Shown here: one piece after another, positions 27,420 through 36,627 of the stretch | Numbering within the stretch: the stretch's first letter is position 1 | Layout of the letters: every line of letters begins with the position of its first letter | DNA from: Lactonifactor sp050944855 | GTDB lineage: Bacteria > Bacillota > Clostridia > Lachnospirales > Lachnospiraceae | Reading direction: 5' to 3' | NCBI GenBank assembly: GCA_050944855.1 | Contig: JBMNRU010000001.1 | Location: forward strand, 62,001-126,000 | Length of the DNA: 64,000 bases | The notes under the pieces: model-generated | Told to the model about the DNA's origin: nothing | The model's database searches: none | The model's input: only the letters and a program-made list of their open reading frames with translations | Program-made: the position numbers and the translations under genes

Positions 27420-28259
27420 CTAATTTTCTTTTAACCTTTCCCATAATTCATACGGAATTTTCATTTTCCCATATCCCACAGCCAGATCCAGACCCGGCTT
27501 ATTGCTTCCGTGAAAATCTGTTCCTCCGGAAATCTTAAGTCCAAATCTCTTTGCCAGCTGAATCATATGCATCTCATCGGCCCAACGATTTTTCGAATAA
27601 ATGGCCTCCAGACCATCCAGTCCCTGTTTTACCAATTCCTCTACCAGTTTTTCCAGCACAGAAGAAGACATGTGATACAAAAGCGGATGTGCCAGCACGG
27701 CCTTTCCGCCGCCTGCATGGATCAGCTGCACGGCCTGAAATGGGGTTACCTTCTCTCTCGGAACAAAACATCGGGCGTGATCTCCCAGATATCTGGCAAA
27801 AGCTTCCTCACTGGAACGAACATAGCCTTCATCGATCAAATAGCGGGCAAAATGAGCCCTGGTCCAGACGGCATCCGGATACCGGCACAGCATCTCCTCC
27901 CAGGTAATGTTGATCCCTGCCTCCTGCATCTTCTGAATCATTTTTTCATTTCGAATATCTCTGGAATTCTGAAACGCCGTCAGCCATTCCTCAAACTGTA
28001 CATTCTCCGGATCGATCCCCAGACCCAGCATGTGGATATCTCTATGATAGTAATTTGTGGACAGCTCAATACCCGGAATCACTTCCAGGCCTCTGCCTTT
28101 TGCTGCTTCCTGTGCTTCGGCAATTCCTTCTGTCGTATCGTGATCGGTGAGGGCAAAAGCCCGCAGTCCTTTTTCCAGAGCGTAATCCACCAGTTGAGCC
28201 GGCGTATACGTACCGTCAGAACAATTGGAATGTACATGTAAATCAACCAAATCCGGCAT
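27420..28259 (-). CDS. PHP-domain phosphoesterase (RNase AM-like)
   Basis: Metal-dependent phosphoesterase of 279 residues. PHP motifs are DLHVHSNCSDGTYTP, LTDHDTTEG, GIELST and the late GGTDFHGSNKPG. Its relatives include YciV/TrpH, which removes nucleotides from RNA 5' ends or acts on 3',5'-bisphosphates; the substrate here is not certain. The start at 28259 is set by AAGGAG upstream; an in-frame TTG six codons earlier would place the ribosome site inside the coding region. Confidence 0.88.
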   Translation of the reverse strand: MPDLVDLHVHSNCSDGTYTPAQLVDYALEKGLRAFALTDHDTTEGIAEAQEAAKGRGLEVIPGIELSTNYYHRDIHMLGLGIDPENVQFEEWLTAFQNSRDIRNEKMIQKMQEAGINITWEEMLCRYPDAVWTRAHFARYLIDEGYVRSSEEAFARYLGDHARCFVPREKVTPFQAVQLIHAGGGKAVLAHPLLYHMSSSVLEKLVEELVKQGLDGLEAIYSKNRWADEMHMIQLAKRFGLKISGGTDFHGSNKPGLDLAVGYGKMKIPYELWERLKEN

Positions 28260-28286
28260 TTTCTCTCTCCTTTTCAATCAGAAAGT

Positions 28287-28315
28287 ATTATACGATAAGA
28301 TTTTCAAAAAGGCAA
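28287..28315 (-). promoter_or_regulatory. Promoter of the PHP-PAP2-parE-parC operon
   Basis: Minus strand TTGCCT, 17-base spacer, TATAAT, placed just after the terminator of the upstream gene. Confidence 0.6.
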
Positions 28316-28370
28316 ATAAAGAAAAAAGTTGGGCCGGGGATAACCCCTGGCCCAACTTTTTTCTTTATTT
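28314..28370. terminator. Very strong bidirectional terminator
   Basis: A nearly perfect palindrome: AAATAAAGAAAAAAGTTGGG at the left pairs with its complement at the right, with an inner CC/GG and GGGG/CCCC part. A and T runs flank the GC stem on both strands. It ends the transcript of the imine-reductase-like gene. Confidence 0.9.
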
Positions 28371-28396
28371 GAGGTGTTTTCATTTTTAACAGTAAC

Positions 28397-29263
28397 TTAT
28401 ATAAGCTCATTTACAACAGCAACTACATTTTTTGCACTGTTGCCGCTCTCCAATCCTTTCTGGAACAATGCAAGGATAGAGTCACCGCAAGGAGTCTGCA
28501 CGCCTGCCTGATGCATGGAATCCAGAATGGTTTTCATTGCCGTTGTCTCAATGCGCAGGGTACATTCGGATGCATCTGCAAACTCTCCCGTGTAATTGTG
28601 ACATTCTTCCTCAAAAGCCCGATAATTTCCCTCCAGCATGATCGGAAGAATATATCTGGTCTGATCAATGAAGGATTTCACGGAATAGTTGTACTTGATA
28701 CAGTAAGCCACAGCCTCAGCCAGTGTAGCGATAGCGCCAAAATGTACATCTAAAACGGCAATATCAATCACACTCGCTCCAATTACATCACTTCCCAGAT
28801 AAGCCGCTTTGCCTATCGCTTCCAGAGCATTTTTTGCCGCATCAAACACTTCTTTGCTGCCCGAATATACAAGATAAGCTCTGTCCGAACCGATATCTCC
28901 CGGATAATTCTCAATTTTTGCATCCAAATGCAGCATGCCTCTTTCTTTTGCCATCTTGTCCATTTCTTTTACTTCGTCAGGACTGGAAGTCGTAGTATTG
29001 ATCAGCATTTTTCCTTTTAATTTTTCCTTGTCCACACCCTGAAGCACGGCGGAAGCAATCTTATGATTAGGAAGGTTAATCAGGATACAGTCATTTTCCT
29101 CCGCCTCATTTAAGCTGGCAAAGTATTTGGCCCCTCTGGTGATGAACTTTTCCGCCGCATTTTTGTTAATATCCACGATTGTCACCTGGATTCCGGCATT
29201 CATCAAAGCCTGAATAATAGAACTTCCCATAACTCCACATCCAACTACTGTAATTTTTTCCAT
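28397..29263 (-). CDS. NAD(P)-binding imine-reductase-like / beta-hydroxyacid dehydrogenase family protein
   Basis: Rossmann-fold oxidoreductase of 288 residues. It starts with the dinucleotide-binding VVGCGVMGSSIIQALMNAG and has a C-terminal all-alpha domain like that of imine reductases and 6-phosphogluconate-dehydrogenase-type enzymes. The catalytic lysine region of beta-hydroxyacid dehydrogenases (GxxGxGxxxKxxxN) is not present at its usual place: GASVIDIAVLDVHFGAIATLAEA is found, with Asp where Lys is expected, which is the pattern of imine reductases. The substrate is unknown. AAGGAG precedes the start at 29263. It is the last gene of a short run with an acetyltransferase and an MBL-fold protein. 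Confidence 0.75.
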   Translation of the reverse strand: MEKITVVGCGVMGSSIIQALMNAGIQVTIVDINKNAAEKFITRGAKYFASLNEAEENDCILINLPNHKIASAVLQGVDKEKLKGKMLINTTTSSPDEVKEMDKMAKERGMLHLDAKIENYPGDIGSDRAYLVYSGSKEVFDAAKNALEAIGKAAYLGSDVIGASVIDIAVLDVHFGAIATLAEAVAYCIKYNYSVKSFIDQTRYILPIMLEGNYRAFEEECHNYTGEFADASECTLRIETTAMKTILDSMHQAGVQTPCGDSILALFQKGLESGNSAKNVVAVVNELI

Positions 29264-29280
29264 TTTTTTCTCCTTTCGTT

Positions 29281-29832
29281 TTATACCTCCCGGATCACCC
29301 GGCATGGATTTCCAACGGCGATCACGCCCGGAGGAATATTTTTTACCACAACACTGCCGGCTCCGATCACAGAACCAGCTCCAATCGTAACTCCCGGCAG
29401 TACAGTCACATTACCGCCCAGCCAGACGTTATCTTCAATACAGACGGGTTTGGACTGACAGCAGCCTCTGATCCTCTCCCTGGGATCCAGAGAGTGATTT
29501 ACTGCATATATAGAAGTATTCGGCCCGATCAGCACATGATTCCCTATGCTTACCTTTGCACAGTCCAGAATCGTACAGCCAAAATTAATATAGGCATCGT
29601 CACCGATGGAAATATTAATGCCAAATTCACACTGAAACATAGGTTCCAGAAGCACATTCTTTCCTACCTTTTCAAACAGCTGACGCATGATCGCATAACG
29701 GCGGGCCGTCTGACTGTCATCCGTTTTGTTATATGCGCGAAACAGATCCTTGGCACGCAGACGGCGTACCATTAATTCTTCTGCATAATCGTTATAAACA
29801 AGGCCGTTTTGCAGTTTCTCCCACTCATCCAT
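29281..29832 (-). CDS. Maltose/galactoside O-acetyltransferase-like hexapeptide protein
   Basis: Left-handed beta-helix acetyltransferase of about 183 residues that moves acetyl from acetyl-CoA to a sugar hydroxyl. The Mac domain at the N-terminus (about 5-55) and hexapeptide repeats from about 60 are clear; the catalytic His is in AVNHSLDP and the CoA-loop region GGNVTVLPGVTIGAGSVIGAG is typical. The start at 29832 has AAGGAG eight bases upstream. Sugar specificity is unknown. It lies 17 bases before the imine-reductase-like gene. Confidence 0.85.
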   Translation of the reverse strand: MDEWEKLQNGLVYNDYAEELMVRRLRAKDLFRAYNKTDDSQTARRYAIMRQLFEKVGKNVLLEPMFQCEFGINISIGDDAYINFGCTILDCAKVSIGNHVLIGPNTSIYAVNHSLDPRERIRGCCQSKPVCIEDNVWLGGNVTVLPGVTIGAGSVIGAGSVVVKNIPPGVIAVGNPCRVIREV

Positions 29833-29849
29833 AAGATCTCTCCTTTCTG

Positions 29850-30575
29850 TCATAATCGAAAAGTTTGTCCCAGCTTTTTTCCATAAAAAACTTCCGGAAC
29901 CATCTGCTGTTTTTTTAATACAAGTTCAAAACAGGAAATCCAGTGATCTTCATCCTTCTTTGGATTCGGAAAATGCACGGCAATCATTTTTCGAATATGT
30001 GAAAGCCTTTCCCGTACCCGGGACAAAGTCACATAGGTAAAGGGACTGATGAGATAATCTACCTGCCATCTGTTTTTTTCTACCTGATCCAGCAGTGCAT
30101 AAGGTTCTGCATCACCCGTGATCAGAACATTTCCGTTTCGGGTTTTAAAATAATAACAGATATTATCTATATCCCTGTACTGCTCTCCCATATGCGTACA
30201 GCAAAACGCAGTCAATTCTATCTGGGGAGACAGCTTATATTCCACCATTTTTTCATGCTTTACTTCTACAAGCGGATTGTCCACATCCTCCCGCAGTTCC
30301 CAGCATATCCTGCCATTTGCAAAGATCACCATATCCCTGTGTTTCCGGGAAAACTGCACTACTTTCTCCGTGTGATAATGATCTCTGTGTTCATGCGTCA
30401 GCAAAAAATACTGGGGCTTTCCTTTATAAGCATCCTGTTCCAGTTCGTAATCCGCATACAGATAAAGATCCGGAACCCTGTGACAGAAGATATCCACATA
30501 CACCGTGATTCCCTCCATACAAAGCGCCACTCCTGCATTATTCAGCTGACGTACCGTGATCTCTCTGTTTTCCAT
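29850..30575 (-). CDS. MBL-fold metallo-hydrolase
   Basis: Metallo-beta-lactamase-fold protein of 241 residues, UlaG/RomA-like in size. The metal-binding motif HxHxDH is THEHRDHYH near residue 60, with further ligands in FCCTHMGE and ITGDAEP. The fold begins with a strand-rich NNAGVALCMEGITVYVDIF. The reaction is unknown. It overlaps the cysteine-rich gene upstream by 38 bases and the acetyltransferase lies directly downstream, so translation is probably coupled. Confidence 0.82.
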   Translation of the reverse strand: MENREITVRQLNNAGVALCMEGITVYVDIFCHRVPDLYLYADYELEQDAYKGKPQYFLLTHEHRDHYHTEKVVQFSRKHRDMVIFANGRICWELREDVDNPLVEVKHEKMVEYKLSPQIELTAFCCTHMGEQYRDIDNICYYFKTRNGNVLITGDAEPYALLDQVEKNRWQVDYLISPFTYVTLSRVRERLSHIRKMIAVHFPNPKKDEDHWISCFELVLKKQQMVPEVFYGKKLGQTFRL

Positions 30576-30834
30576 TTTCAGATTCTCTCTGTCCGGCCTT
30601 TGACAGCCATTTTATAATCACATCATAACTTTCAGGACGGTGGGGAAACGTACAGTTTGTACAATCCTTCATCTGTTTTCCTTCTTTTGTCTTCACATAC
30701 TCCGGTTTCCCCGGACATCTGCTTTGGGTATAAAAAGGACAAAAACAAAACAGACAGTTCATATCCTCTATCCCTTCATGACACGGATAATATTTACAGC
30801 TTTTGTTTGCGAAAAAACGATAGGAATTCTTCAC
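30538..30834 (-). CDS. Cysteine-rich small-domain protein
   Basis: 98-residue protein with the cysteine-rich small domain also found in some cobalamin-biosynthesis proteins. Cysteines lie in CKYYPCH, NCLFCFCPFY, CPG and DCTNCTFPH, a pattern that should bind zinc or an iron-sulfur cluster. Start is GTG with GGAGG five bases upstream. Its 3' end overlaps the MBL-fold gene. Confidence 0.78.
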   Translation of the reverse strand: MKNSYRFFANKSCKYYPCHEGIEDMNCLFCFCPFYTQSRCPGKPEYVKTKEGKQMKDCTNCTFPHRPESYDVIIKWLSKAGQRESENGKQRDHGTSAE

Positions 30835-30858
30835 CGATCCTCCACCTTCTTTCTCTTC

Positions 30859-31113
30859 TTAAAGACTGCGCTTTCCAAATTCTGTCACTTCATAAGTGAT
30901 GTCAAGTTTACCATCTTCTGTCAGGGCTATGTCAGAGGCCCGCATAATCCCCACACCGCAGTAAGTTCTTATGATTTTTTCTATATTTTTCACGGTTGTG
31001 GTTCTTTCGCCCTGATATTCCGCCTCCATCGCCTTTGCTATCTCTTCTTTCCGAAAGCAGCCGTCCATTTCTATGGCATATTCCAAAACTCTCGTCTTAA
31101 TTGGCAGTTTCAT
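30859..31113 (-). CDS. Small hypothetical protein, possibly winged-helix
   Basis: 84 residues with no family I recognise. The pattern of short helices followed by a turn-rich end (RVLEYAIEMDGCFRKEEIAKAM, later YEVTEFGKRSL) looks like a winged-helix nucleic-acid-binding domain; this is a guess from sequence pattern. AAGGAG is five bases before the ATG. It lies nine bases after the EamA transporter gene and may regulate it or simply be co-transcribed. Confidence 0.55.
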   Translation of the reverse strand: MKLPIKTRVLEYAIEMDGCFRKEEIAKAMEAEYQGERTTTVKNIEKIIRTYCGVGIMRASDIALTEDGKLDITYEVTEFGKRSL

Positions 31114-31122
31114 ACAGACTCC

Positions 31123-32160
31123 TTATTCTACATCTCTCAAATGAAATAATTCTGAAGGCTTTGCCAGCACGATCAGGATTCCTACTACAATGACAAACGC
31201 CCCGAATATTCCCAGGCCTGTCACTGAAAATGAAATAATCCCCATCTTTGCCATGAGCATCCCCAAAGGAATACTCCAAATTGGTGTTGAAAACAAAATG
31301 GCTGATCCTCTGGTAGCGCCACAGTAGCTATAGGCTACATAAATTCCGTTATACTGAACCGTAAGGAACACCAGCGATACCGTTAACAGCAGCAGAATTG
31401 ACGGCTCTGAAAAGATTACAGAAAAAATACCGCCAATCCAGCCGCTATGTCCTGTTATCGTACAGACAATTACAGCACATAACAGTTCTATCAAAGAACC
31501 GCCGATCATACGGTAAAGAGGACATACGATCAGTGGATCTGACACATCCAATGCATGTGTACTGATAATAGCCTCAATGGCATATCCAACAGGAGCAACT
31601 CCTGCAATGAGAAGTCCCAGATAGAAGTTATTTACTCCTTCCGGCGGCGCGATACCGGCCACCACTACACCGATCACGCTTATGATAATTCCCACAAAGA
31701 CCCGGGGACCTGTTTTTTCTTTCAAAAATATAGTTCCCAGAATCGCAGTTACTACAGGAGTCAGCCCTACAATACAGTTTCCATAGGTAGACCCACAAAA
31801 GCTAATGCCTACAATGGAACAGGCTGTTGCCAACGGACCGCCCAAAACAGAAGCCCCCAGAACTGTTCTGGAAGATTTCACTCTCCAGATTCTGGCATAC
31901 TCTGCCAACGGAATACCACGAAAGGTATTCACCAAAATCATCAGGATTCCCCCACAAAATTCACAAAAGAACAAAATTACAAGAGTTAAAACAAAGGTAA
32001 ACAGAAGTTCTTCCGTGAAATGCACGCTAATCCTTTCTGTAGCTACTACATTCAAATTCTGAAAAATGACCAGAGAAAGTGCAGAGATCCAGGCCAGCAA
32101 AAGACCCAGGATAGCCAGTCTGGCCTTTTGATCCTCATATATTTTTTTAGCATTTTCCAT
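31123..32160 (-). CDS. EamA/DMT-family transporter
   Basis: Integral membrane protein of 345 residues with about ten hydrophobic helices in two EamA repeats (about 10-155 and 175-330). Segments GNCIVGLTPVVTAILGTIFLKE in part and the C-terminal TPIWSIPLGMLMAK match the drug/metabolite transporter superfamily. Substrate is unknown. It lies directly downstream of the large B12/dehydrogenase operon, separated by a hairpin, so it could be an export partner; its ribosome site is weak. Confidence 0.85.
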   Translation of the reverse strand: MENAKKIYEDQKARLAILGLLLAWISALSLVIFQNLNVVATERISVHFTEELLFTFVLTLVILFFCEFCGGILMILVNTFRGIPLAEYARIWRVKSSRTVLGASVLGGPLATACSIVGISFCGSTYGNCIVGLTPVVTAILGTIFLKEKTGPRVFVGIIISVIGVVVAGIAPPEGVNNFYLGLLIAGVAPVGYAIEAIISTHALDVSDPLIVCPLYRMIGGSLIELLCAVIVCTITGHSGWIGGIFSVIFSEPSILLLLTVSLVFLTVQYNGIYVAYSYCGATRGSAILFSTPIWSIPLGMLMAKMGIISFSVTGLGIFGAFVIVVGILIVLAKPSELFHLRDVE

Positions 32161-32237
32161 AATTCGCCCGTCACATTCTATTTATTTTATATCGTTCTGC
32201 ACGTTTGGCAGCCGACACTTAATTTTCTTTCTTATTT

Positions 32238-32265
32238 CTCCTGCAGGGAAAGAGCCCTGCAGGAG
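32238..32265 (-). terminator. Hairpin at the end of the B12/dehydrogenase operon
   Basis: CTCCTGCAGGG and CCCTGCAGGAG are perfect 11-base arms around a six-base loop. There is no T run on the minus strand after it, so it may protect the 3' end or terminate weakly, allowing read-through into the EamA gene. Confidence 0.5.
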
Positions 32266-32290
32266 TAGGAGAATAATAACAATGTGTTAT

Positions 32291-33646
32291 CTATAGAAAC
32301 AGTGTTTCCCGTATGATTTCACCCACAGTTGGATGCGGGAACACTAGTTTCTTCAGTTCTGTGAGAGATCTGCCCATCATCATTTCCGCACTCAGGATAA
32401 TTTCTGAGGCATAGCTGCCAATCATATGAACACCGACTACGGTATCGTCTTTTGCATTCACGATCAGTTTACAGATACCCTCTCCTCGCTCTACTTCCGC
32501 CAGATACCTTCCCGAATAATTCATAGGTACACTGACGCTTCTTACACTCAGCCCCTTGGCCGACGCGCTCTCTTCGGTCTCACCGACCCCTGCTACTTCA
32601 GGATCTGTGTAAATAACAGAAGGGATTGCTGAATAATCCATAACATCTTTTATGCCCATCATGTGGTTGACTGCTACTTCTGCTTCCCGATACGCCGTAT
32701 GAGCCAGCATAACTTTTCCATTGATATCGCCGACAGCATAAACACCATCCACATTGGTTCTCATATACTCGTCTGTGACAACAGCACCTCGGTTCATCTC
32801 TAAGCCTAAATTTTCAAAGCCCATATTTTCTGTTCTGGCCCTGCGTCCGATGGCACAGAGCACGGCATCCGCCTCGACTGTTTTTTCTTTGCCTTTTTGC
32901 TCGTATACAACACCATCAGAGGTAACCCTGGTTACTTTGCTGCCTAATTTAAACTGAATTCCCTTCCTCTTATAAGAACGAAGTAAAATCTCTGAGATTT
33001 CTTTCTCCGTTGGGCCTGCAATTTTATCCAGCATCTCTATGATCGTTACTTTTGTACCGGCCATGGCATAATAGGAAGCCATCTCCAGTCCGATAACACC
33101 GCCGCCGATCACTGCCAGGCTTTCCGGAAGTGTCGTTCTGCTCAGTGCTTCTTTGTTTGTCATTACATAGCCTGACTCCAGGCCTTCTTTTAATCCCTCA
33201 ATCGGAGGGATCACCGGCTGTGAGCCGCTGGCCAGGATCAGCTTTCTGCCCACATAAAGCTCTTCGCCCACGCGTACTGCAAATCCGTCCTCATTTTTAC
33301 CTTCTACGTAGCCTGTTCCGTAGACTACCTGCACGCCATTAGCCTCCATGGTAGCTCCCACGCCGTTTACCAGCATGCTCACTACCTTATCCTTACGGTT
33401 AACAACCTGTTCCTGATTCAAAACAGCTCCCTGAACGGACACGCCGAAGTTTTCAGCGTCAAGAGTATGGCAATACAATTTGGCAGAATTCAGCATCGCT
33501 TTAGAAGGAATACATCCCTCATTCAGACAAGTGCCTCCCAGAGCTCTTTTTTCAATTAAGATTACTTTATTTCCTGCCTGGGCGCTCCGCTCGGCGGCCA
33601 TATAGCCGCCGGGGCCTCCACCCAGTACGATTACATCTGTATTCAC
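32291..33646 (-). CDS. lpdA: Dihydrolipoamide dehydrogenase (E3)
   Basis: Flavoprotein of 451 residues that reoxidises dihydrolipoyl groups and passes electrons to NAD+. It has the FAD-binding GGGPGGYMAAE, the redox disulfide GGTCLNEGCIPSK, the NAD-binding GGGVIGLEMA, and the C-terminal interface HPTVGEI with the catalytic histidine. It lacks a fused lipoyl domain. GTG start at 33646 overlaps the stop of the isomerase-like gene (GTGA), with GGAAGG upstream. It is the last gene of the operon and completes the E1-lipoyl-E2-E3 set. Confidence 0.95.
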   Translation of the reverse strand: MNTDVIVLGGGPGGYMAAERSAQAGNKVILIEKRALGGTCLNEGCIPSKAMLNSAKLYCHTLDAENFGVSVQGAVLNQEQVVNRKDKVVSMLVNGVGATMEANGVQVVYGTGYVEGKNEDGFAVRVGEELYVGRKLILASGSQPVIPPIEGLKEGLESGYVMTNKEALSRTTLPESLAVIGGGVIGLEMASYYAMAGTKVTIIEMLDKIAGPTEKEISEILLRSYKRKGIQFKLGSKVTRVTSDGVVYEQKGKEKTVEADAVLCAIGRRARTENMGFENLGLEMNRGAVVTDEYMRTNVDGVYAVGDINGKVMLAHTAYREAEVAVNHMMGIKDVMDYSAIPSVIYTDPEVAGVGETEESASAKGLSVRSVSVPMNYSGRYLAEVERGEGICKLIVNAKDDTVVGVHMIGSYASEIILSAEMMMGRSLTELKKLVFPHPTVGEIIRETLFL

Positions 33647-34983
33647 TGTAAAATCACCTTCCGAATTCCCATATAGTCGCATACCATCTTCACAACTTCG
33701 GTATAATCGCCTTCTTTTACTACCACATGATGATGCAGACCGGCCTTGATCATCTGATCTACTACCTGACTTGCCTTTACGCCGTCAGCCCGCAGTTTCA
33801 GTACCAGTTTTTCACCTCCGTCTACCCATTCCTGATGGCTGACCGGAAGCGTTTCCCCGGAAGCAACTAAAATCTGATAGTCTCCGGCGCTTCCCTGCAT
33901 ATCACAGAAGGTAACATCTTTCATCGCTTTCAGAGGAACTCCGATAAAAGCTCCCATCTCGCCGGAAGGATTAGTCACTACTCTGTCAATACTCTCTGCC
34001 AGAGATGCTGCAGAACTGCCTTCGTGACAAATAGTAAGATAATCTTCGTTATCATCAAAAGAACCAATTTCACCCAGTGCACAGGTTCCTCCTTCGGACG
34101 CCAGATTCAATATGTACTGTACCAGTGTGTGAGCAATATCACCTTCTGTATCTACGATGATATCCTCATCTGCCAGCCAGGATGCTGTCTGGTTCATAAG
34201 ACCGCCGTAATTTGGATAGCACTCTGCTGCGATTGCCTGCAGTCCTGTATCCTGAATCATAGCTTTCGTAGCCATGTATACTTTTGCCATCCACAGCATA
34301 CACGCTTCGCTGCATTTTACAGTACCGGTACGGCTCTTTAATTGCTCCAGTGTACGTTTGGCTTCCTCATCACAGATTTTCTGAGCAGCGTCTGTAATCT
34401 CTTCCATCTCAAAATGAACAATGGTAGGGCCGAATTTCTGAGAGAACTCCCACTCTTCGATGCTCATATCCTGAGGACCGGCCACACGCCAGGTCTGACG
34501 GGGTCCTACCAGAGCAAGACGCATTGTTTTCACCTTCTGGATAATCTCTCCGGCACTGGCTACCTGTTTTACTTTCTTGATCAGTGCGGCATCATCGGCA
34601 AGTCCATATACATATTCAAAATGAATACCGGCTGTCTTTAAGGCAGAGCCAAAGTTCTGAATACATCCGATAGAGAATGTTTCCGGATAAGGAACCGCCC
34701 AGAATACAACAGGCACATTTAACTCATGTACAAACAGATATTTCATGGAATCCATTACCCAGGTAACATCCATGATCGCCACAGAGGTAATACCCTCCTT
34801 TTTAAACTGGTCGCATACCTGCAGGGCATCGGCTGCATTCCAGACTGATTTTTTTGCTACTACTACATCAATGCCAGCCTTTTCCATAGCTTCTGCAGCA
34901 CTGCTGATTAATTCATCATATCTCTGTCCGCCGCTTTCTACCGGGCTACACAGACCAACTAAACCCATTTTTGCTTTATTCAT
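33643..34983 (-). CDS. L-fucose/L-arabinose-isomerase-like protein
   Basis: 446-residue protein with the fold of the fucose/arabinose isomerases, which interconvert aldoses and ketoses with Mn2+. Features are the N-terminal GLCSPVESGGQRYDELI, a middle region with AIAAECYPNYGG and DTEGDIAHTLVQ, and a late LHHHVVVKEGDY; the Glu, Asp and His in these would match the metal ligands of FucI. It is shorter than FucI (about 590) and closer in size to related isomerase-like proteins of unknown substrate. Start at 34983 is set by AGGAGG seven bases upstream. Co-transcribed with an FGGY kinase, so an aldose-ketose step in sugar catabolism is likely. Confidence 0.75.
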   Translation of the reverse strand: MNKAKMGLVGLCSPVESGGQRYDELISSAAEAMEKAGIDVVVAKKSVWNAADALQVCDQFKKEGITSVAIMDVTWVMDSMKYLFVHELNVPVVFWAVPYPETFSIGCIQNFGSALKTAGIHFEYVYGLADDAALIKKVKQVASAGEIIQKVKTMRLALVGPRQTWRVAGPQDMSIEEWEFSQKFGPTIVHFEMEEITDAAQKICDEEAKRTLEQLKSRTGTVKCSEACMLWMAKVYMATKAMIQDTGLQAIAAECYPNYGGLMNQTASWLADEDIIVDTEGDIAHTLVQYILNLASEGGTCALGEIGSFDDNEDYLTICHEGSSAASLAESIDRVVTNPSGEMGAFIGVPLKAMKDVTFCDMQGSAGDYQILVASGETLPVSHQEWVDGGEKLVLKLRADGVKASQVVDQMIKAGLHHHVVVKEGDYTEVVKMVCDYMGIRKVILQ

Positions 34984-35009
34984 GTTTCTACCTCCTATCA
35001 AATATACCA

Positions 35010-35336
35010 TCAGTCAACAGGACCACCGCACCAGGCAACCAGTGCTTTCGTCATCCCAATATTCGTAATCTCATGAGGCTCTCCCTCTTCAATAAGAAGC
35101 AGATCACCCTCATTTAGTTCATAACAGCAGTCTGTCTGCGGATTTCGGACAATAACCTGCCCGCAGCTCACGAAGAAGAATTCATGAGAGATAGGATGCC
35201 CCGGATCGATCCCCCCGGTCTGACCTGGCAGCAATTCCGACGTACCAAACCAGATTTTATCCGTACGGCAATAGTCTCTCACAACCTCACATCCATCCAG
35301 ACTAACTTTTGCCTTTTGTCTGCTAATAATCTTCAT
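35010..35336 (-). CDS. Cupin-domain protein
   Basis: Single-domain cupin of 108 residues. Segment ISHEFFFVSCGQVIV corresponds to cupin motif 1, with G-D-L-L-L-IEEGEPHEITN as motif 2, keeping the histidines and glutamate that bind metal. Such small cupins act as sugar isomerases, dioxygenases or ligand sensors. It starts just after the MFS transporter stop and precedes the isomerase-like gene by 26 bases. A role as epimerase or mutarotase in the same pathway is possible but not shown. Confidence 0.75.
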   Translation of the reverse strand: MKIISRQKAKVSLDGCEVVRDYCRTDKIWFGTSELLPGQTGGIDPGHPISHEFFFVSCGQVIVRNPQTDCCYELNEGDLLLIEEGEPHEITNIGMTKALVAWCGGPVD

Positions 35337-35341
35337 CTGTT

Positions 35342-36592
35342 TTATTCACCTGCTTTTGCCTTCTGCATCTCTTTTACAACCTGATCTTTTTCACGAGCGA
35401 AGAATGTTACCAAAATTACATTCGTGATCAGAGTCAGCGCCGCACAGAATGCCAAACCGATCCAGTAGGAATCTGTGGCGTCCTTTACCACACCTACGAT
35501 CTGCTGGAATACGAACATGCCGACCAGGAAAGAAATACCCTGGATCACACCATTGGCAGCTCCTATCTTAGAAGAAGTTGTGGTGTCAGAAAGCAGGGCA
35601 AAGCCCATAGGATATACTACATAAGCACAGAAACCGGTACAGATCATACCTGCTACTACAATCGCGCTGGTGCCGCCCTGATTACCGATAATCATCAGGA
35701 TATAACCTGCTACCATACCGACACCGCCGATGAGCATGGAAGGTCGTCTCTTTCCCATCCTGTCTGAAATACCGCCAAAGATCAGACTGGAAACAATACC
35801 TACTGCGGTAAACATGGTAGACGCCAGTCCCGCATTAGCGCTTGACATGCCCATGTCAGTCAGCATAGAAGGTCCCCAGTAATTAGCGATTCCCAGTCCG
35901 CCCAACACACCGGTAACTGCAATACTGTGCGCGATGGTGTTTCTGTTCCATACTTTATCGTATTTCATCGACTCATCCACATTGGAAGCGCTTTCTTCTA
36001 TATCCATGATCCCTGGATCTTTTAAAATCATAATCAGGATCACAAGTACAACTGCCACGAAGATAATAACTGCTATATTACCTGTCTTAATTCCCAGAGA
36101 ATTCAAAAGCATAGAGAAAACATACAGGGCAAAGAATGTACCCACGCCGTCAGCAGCTGTCATAGCTCCTGTGGCCACACCCATTTTATTCGTTCCGCTA
36201 AACCAATGAACGGCAAGGGTATAAGCAGCATTATAAATGCAGGCATTTCCAAATCCGCTGACTACACGGGAAATAATCAGTACCGCATAAGACGGAGCAA
36301 AGAAAAACATAGCATGACCCACGATCATAATACCAATACCCAGCATAGTAAAGAATTTACAGCCCTTCTTTTCCACTGCAGAACCCACAATGAACAGGCC
36401 GATACCACAGGCAAAAGAATACGTGGTATTAATAATACCTAACTGAGAATAGTTGATACTGTAAGTCTCCATAATGTAATCGGAAAGAGTTCCATGACAA
36501 TACTGGAAAAATGGTGCGATCGAACCTGCGATCACACAGAGGACCAACATAAACCACTGTTTCTTACTCGGATTTACTAATCTTTCGTTCAT
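35342..36592 (-). CDS. MFS transporter
   Basis: 416-residue membrane protein with twelve hydrophobic helices in two halves and a central cytoplasmic loop (about 195-215). The A-like motif between helices 2 and 3 (SAVEKKGCKFF) and its counterpart GGISDRMGKRRPS between helices 8 and 9 are typical. The pattern resembles the oxalate/formate-antiporter-like and ACS groups, which carry organic acids. It probably imports the operon's substrate; a carboxylate or sugar acid is my inference. Confidence 0.85.
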   Translation of the reverse strand: MNERLVNPSKKQWFMLVLCVIAGSIAPFFQYCHGTLSDYIMETYSINYSQLGIINTTYSFACGIGLFIVGSAVEKKGCKFFTMLGIGIMIVGHAMFFFAPSYAVLIISRVVSGFGNACIYNAAYTLAVHWFSGTNKMGVATGAMTAADGVGTFFALYVFSMLLNSLGIKTGNIAVIIFVAVVLVILIMILKDPGIMDIEESASNVDESMKYDKVWNRNTIAHSIAVTGVLGGLGIANYWGPSMLTDMGMSSANAGLASTMFTAVGIVSSLIFGGISDRMGKRRPSMLIGGVGMVAGYILMIIGNQGGTSAIVVAGMICTGFCAYVVYPMGFALLSDTTTSSKIGAANGVIQGISFLVGMFVFQQIVGVVKDATDSYWIGLAFCAALTLITNVILVTFFAREKDQVVKEMQKAKAGE

Positions 36593-36627
36593 AATTTTTG
36601 CACACTCCCTTCAAAGTAAATACATTT

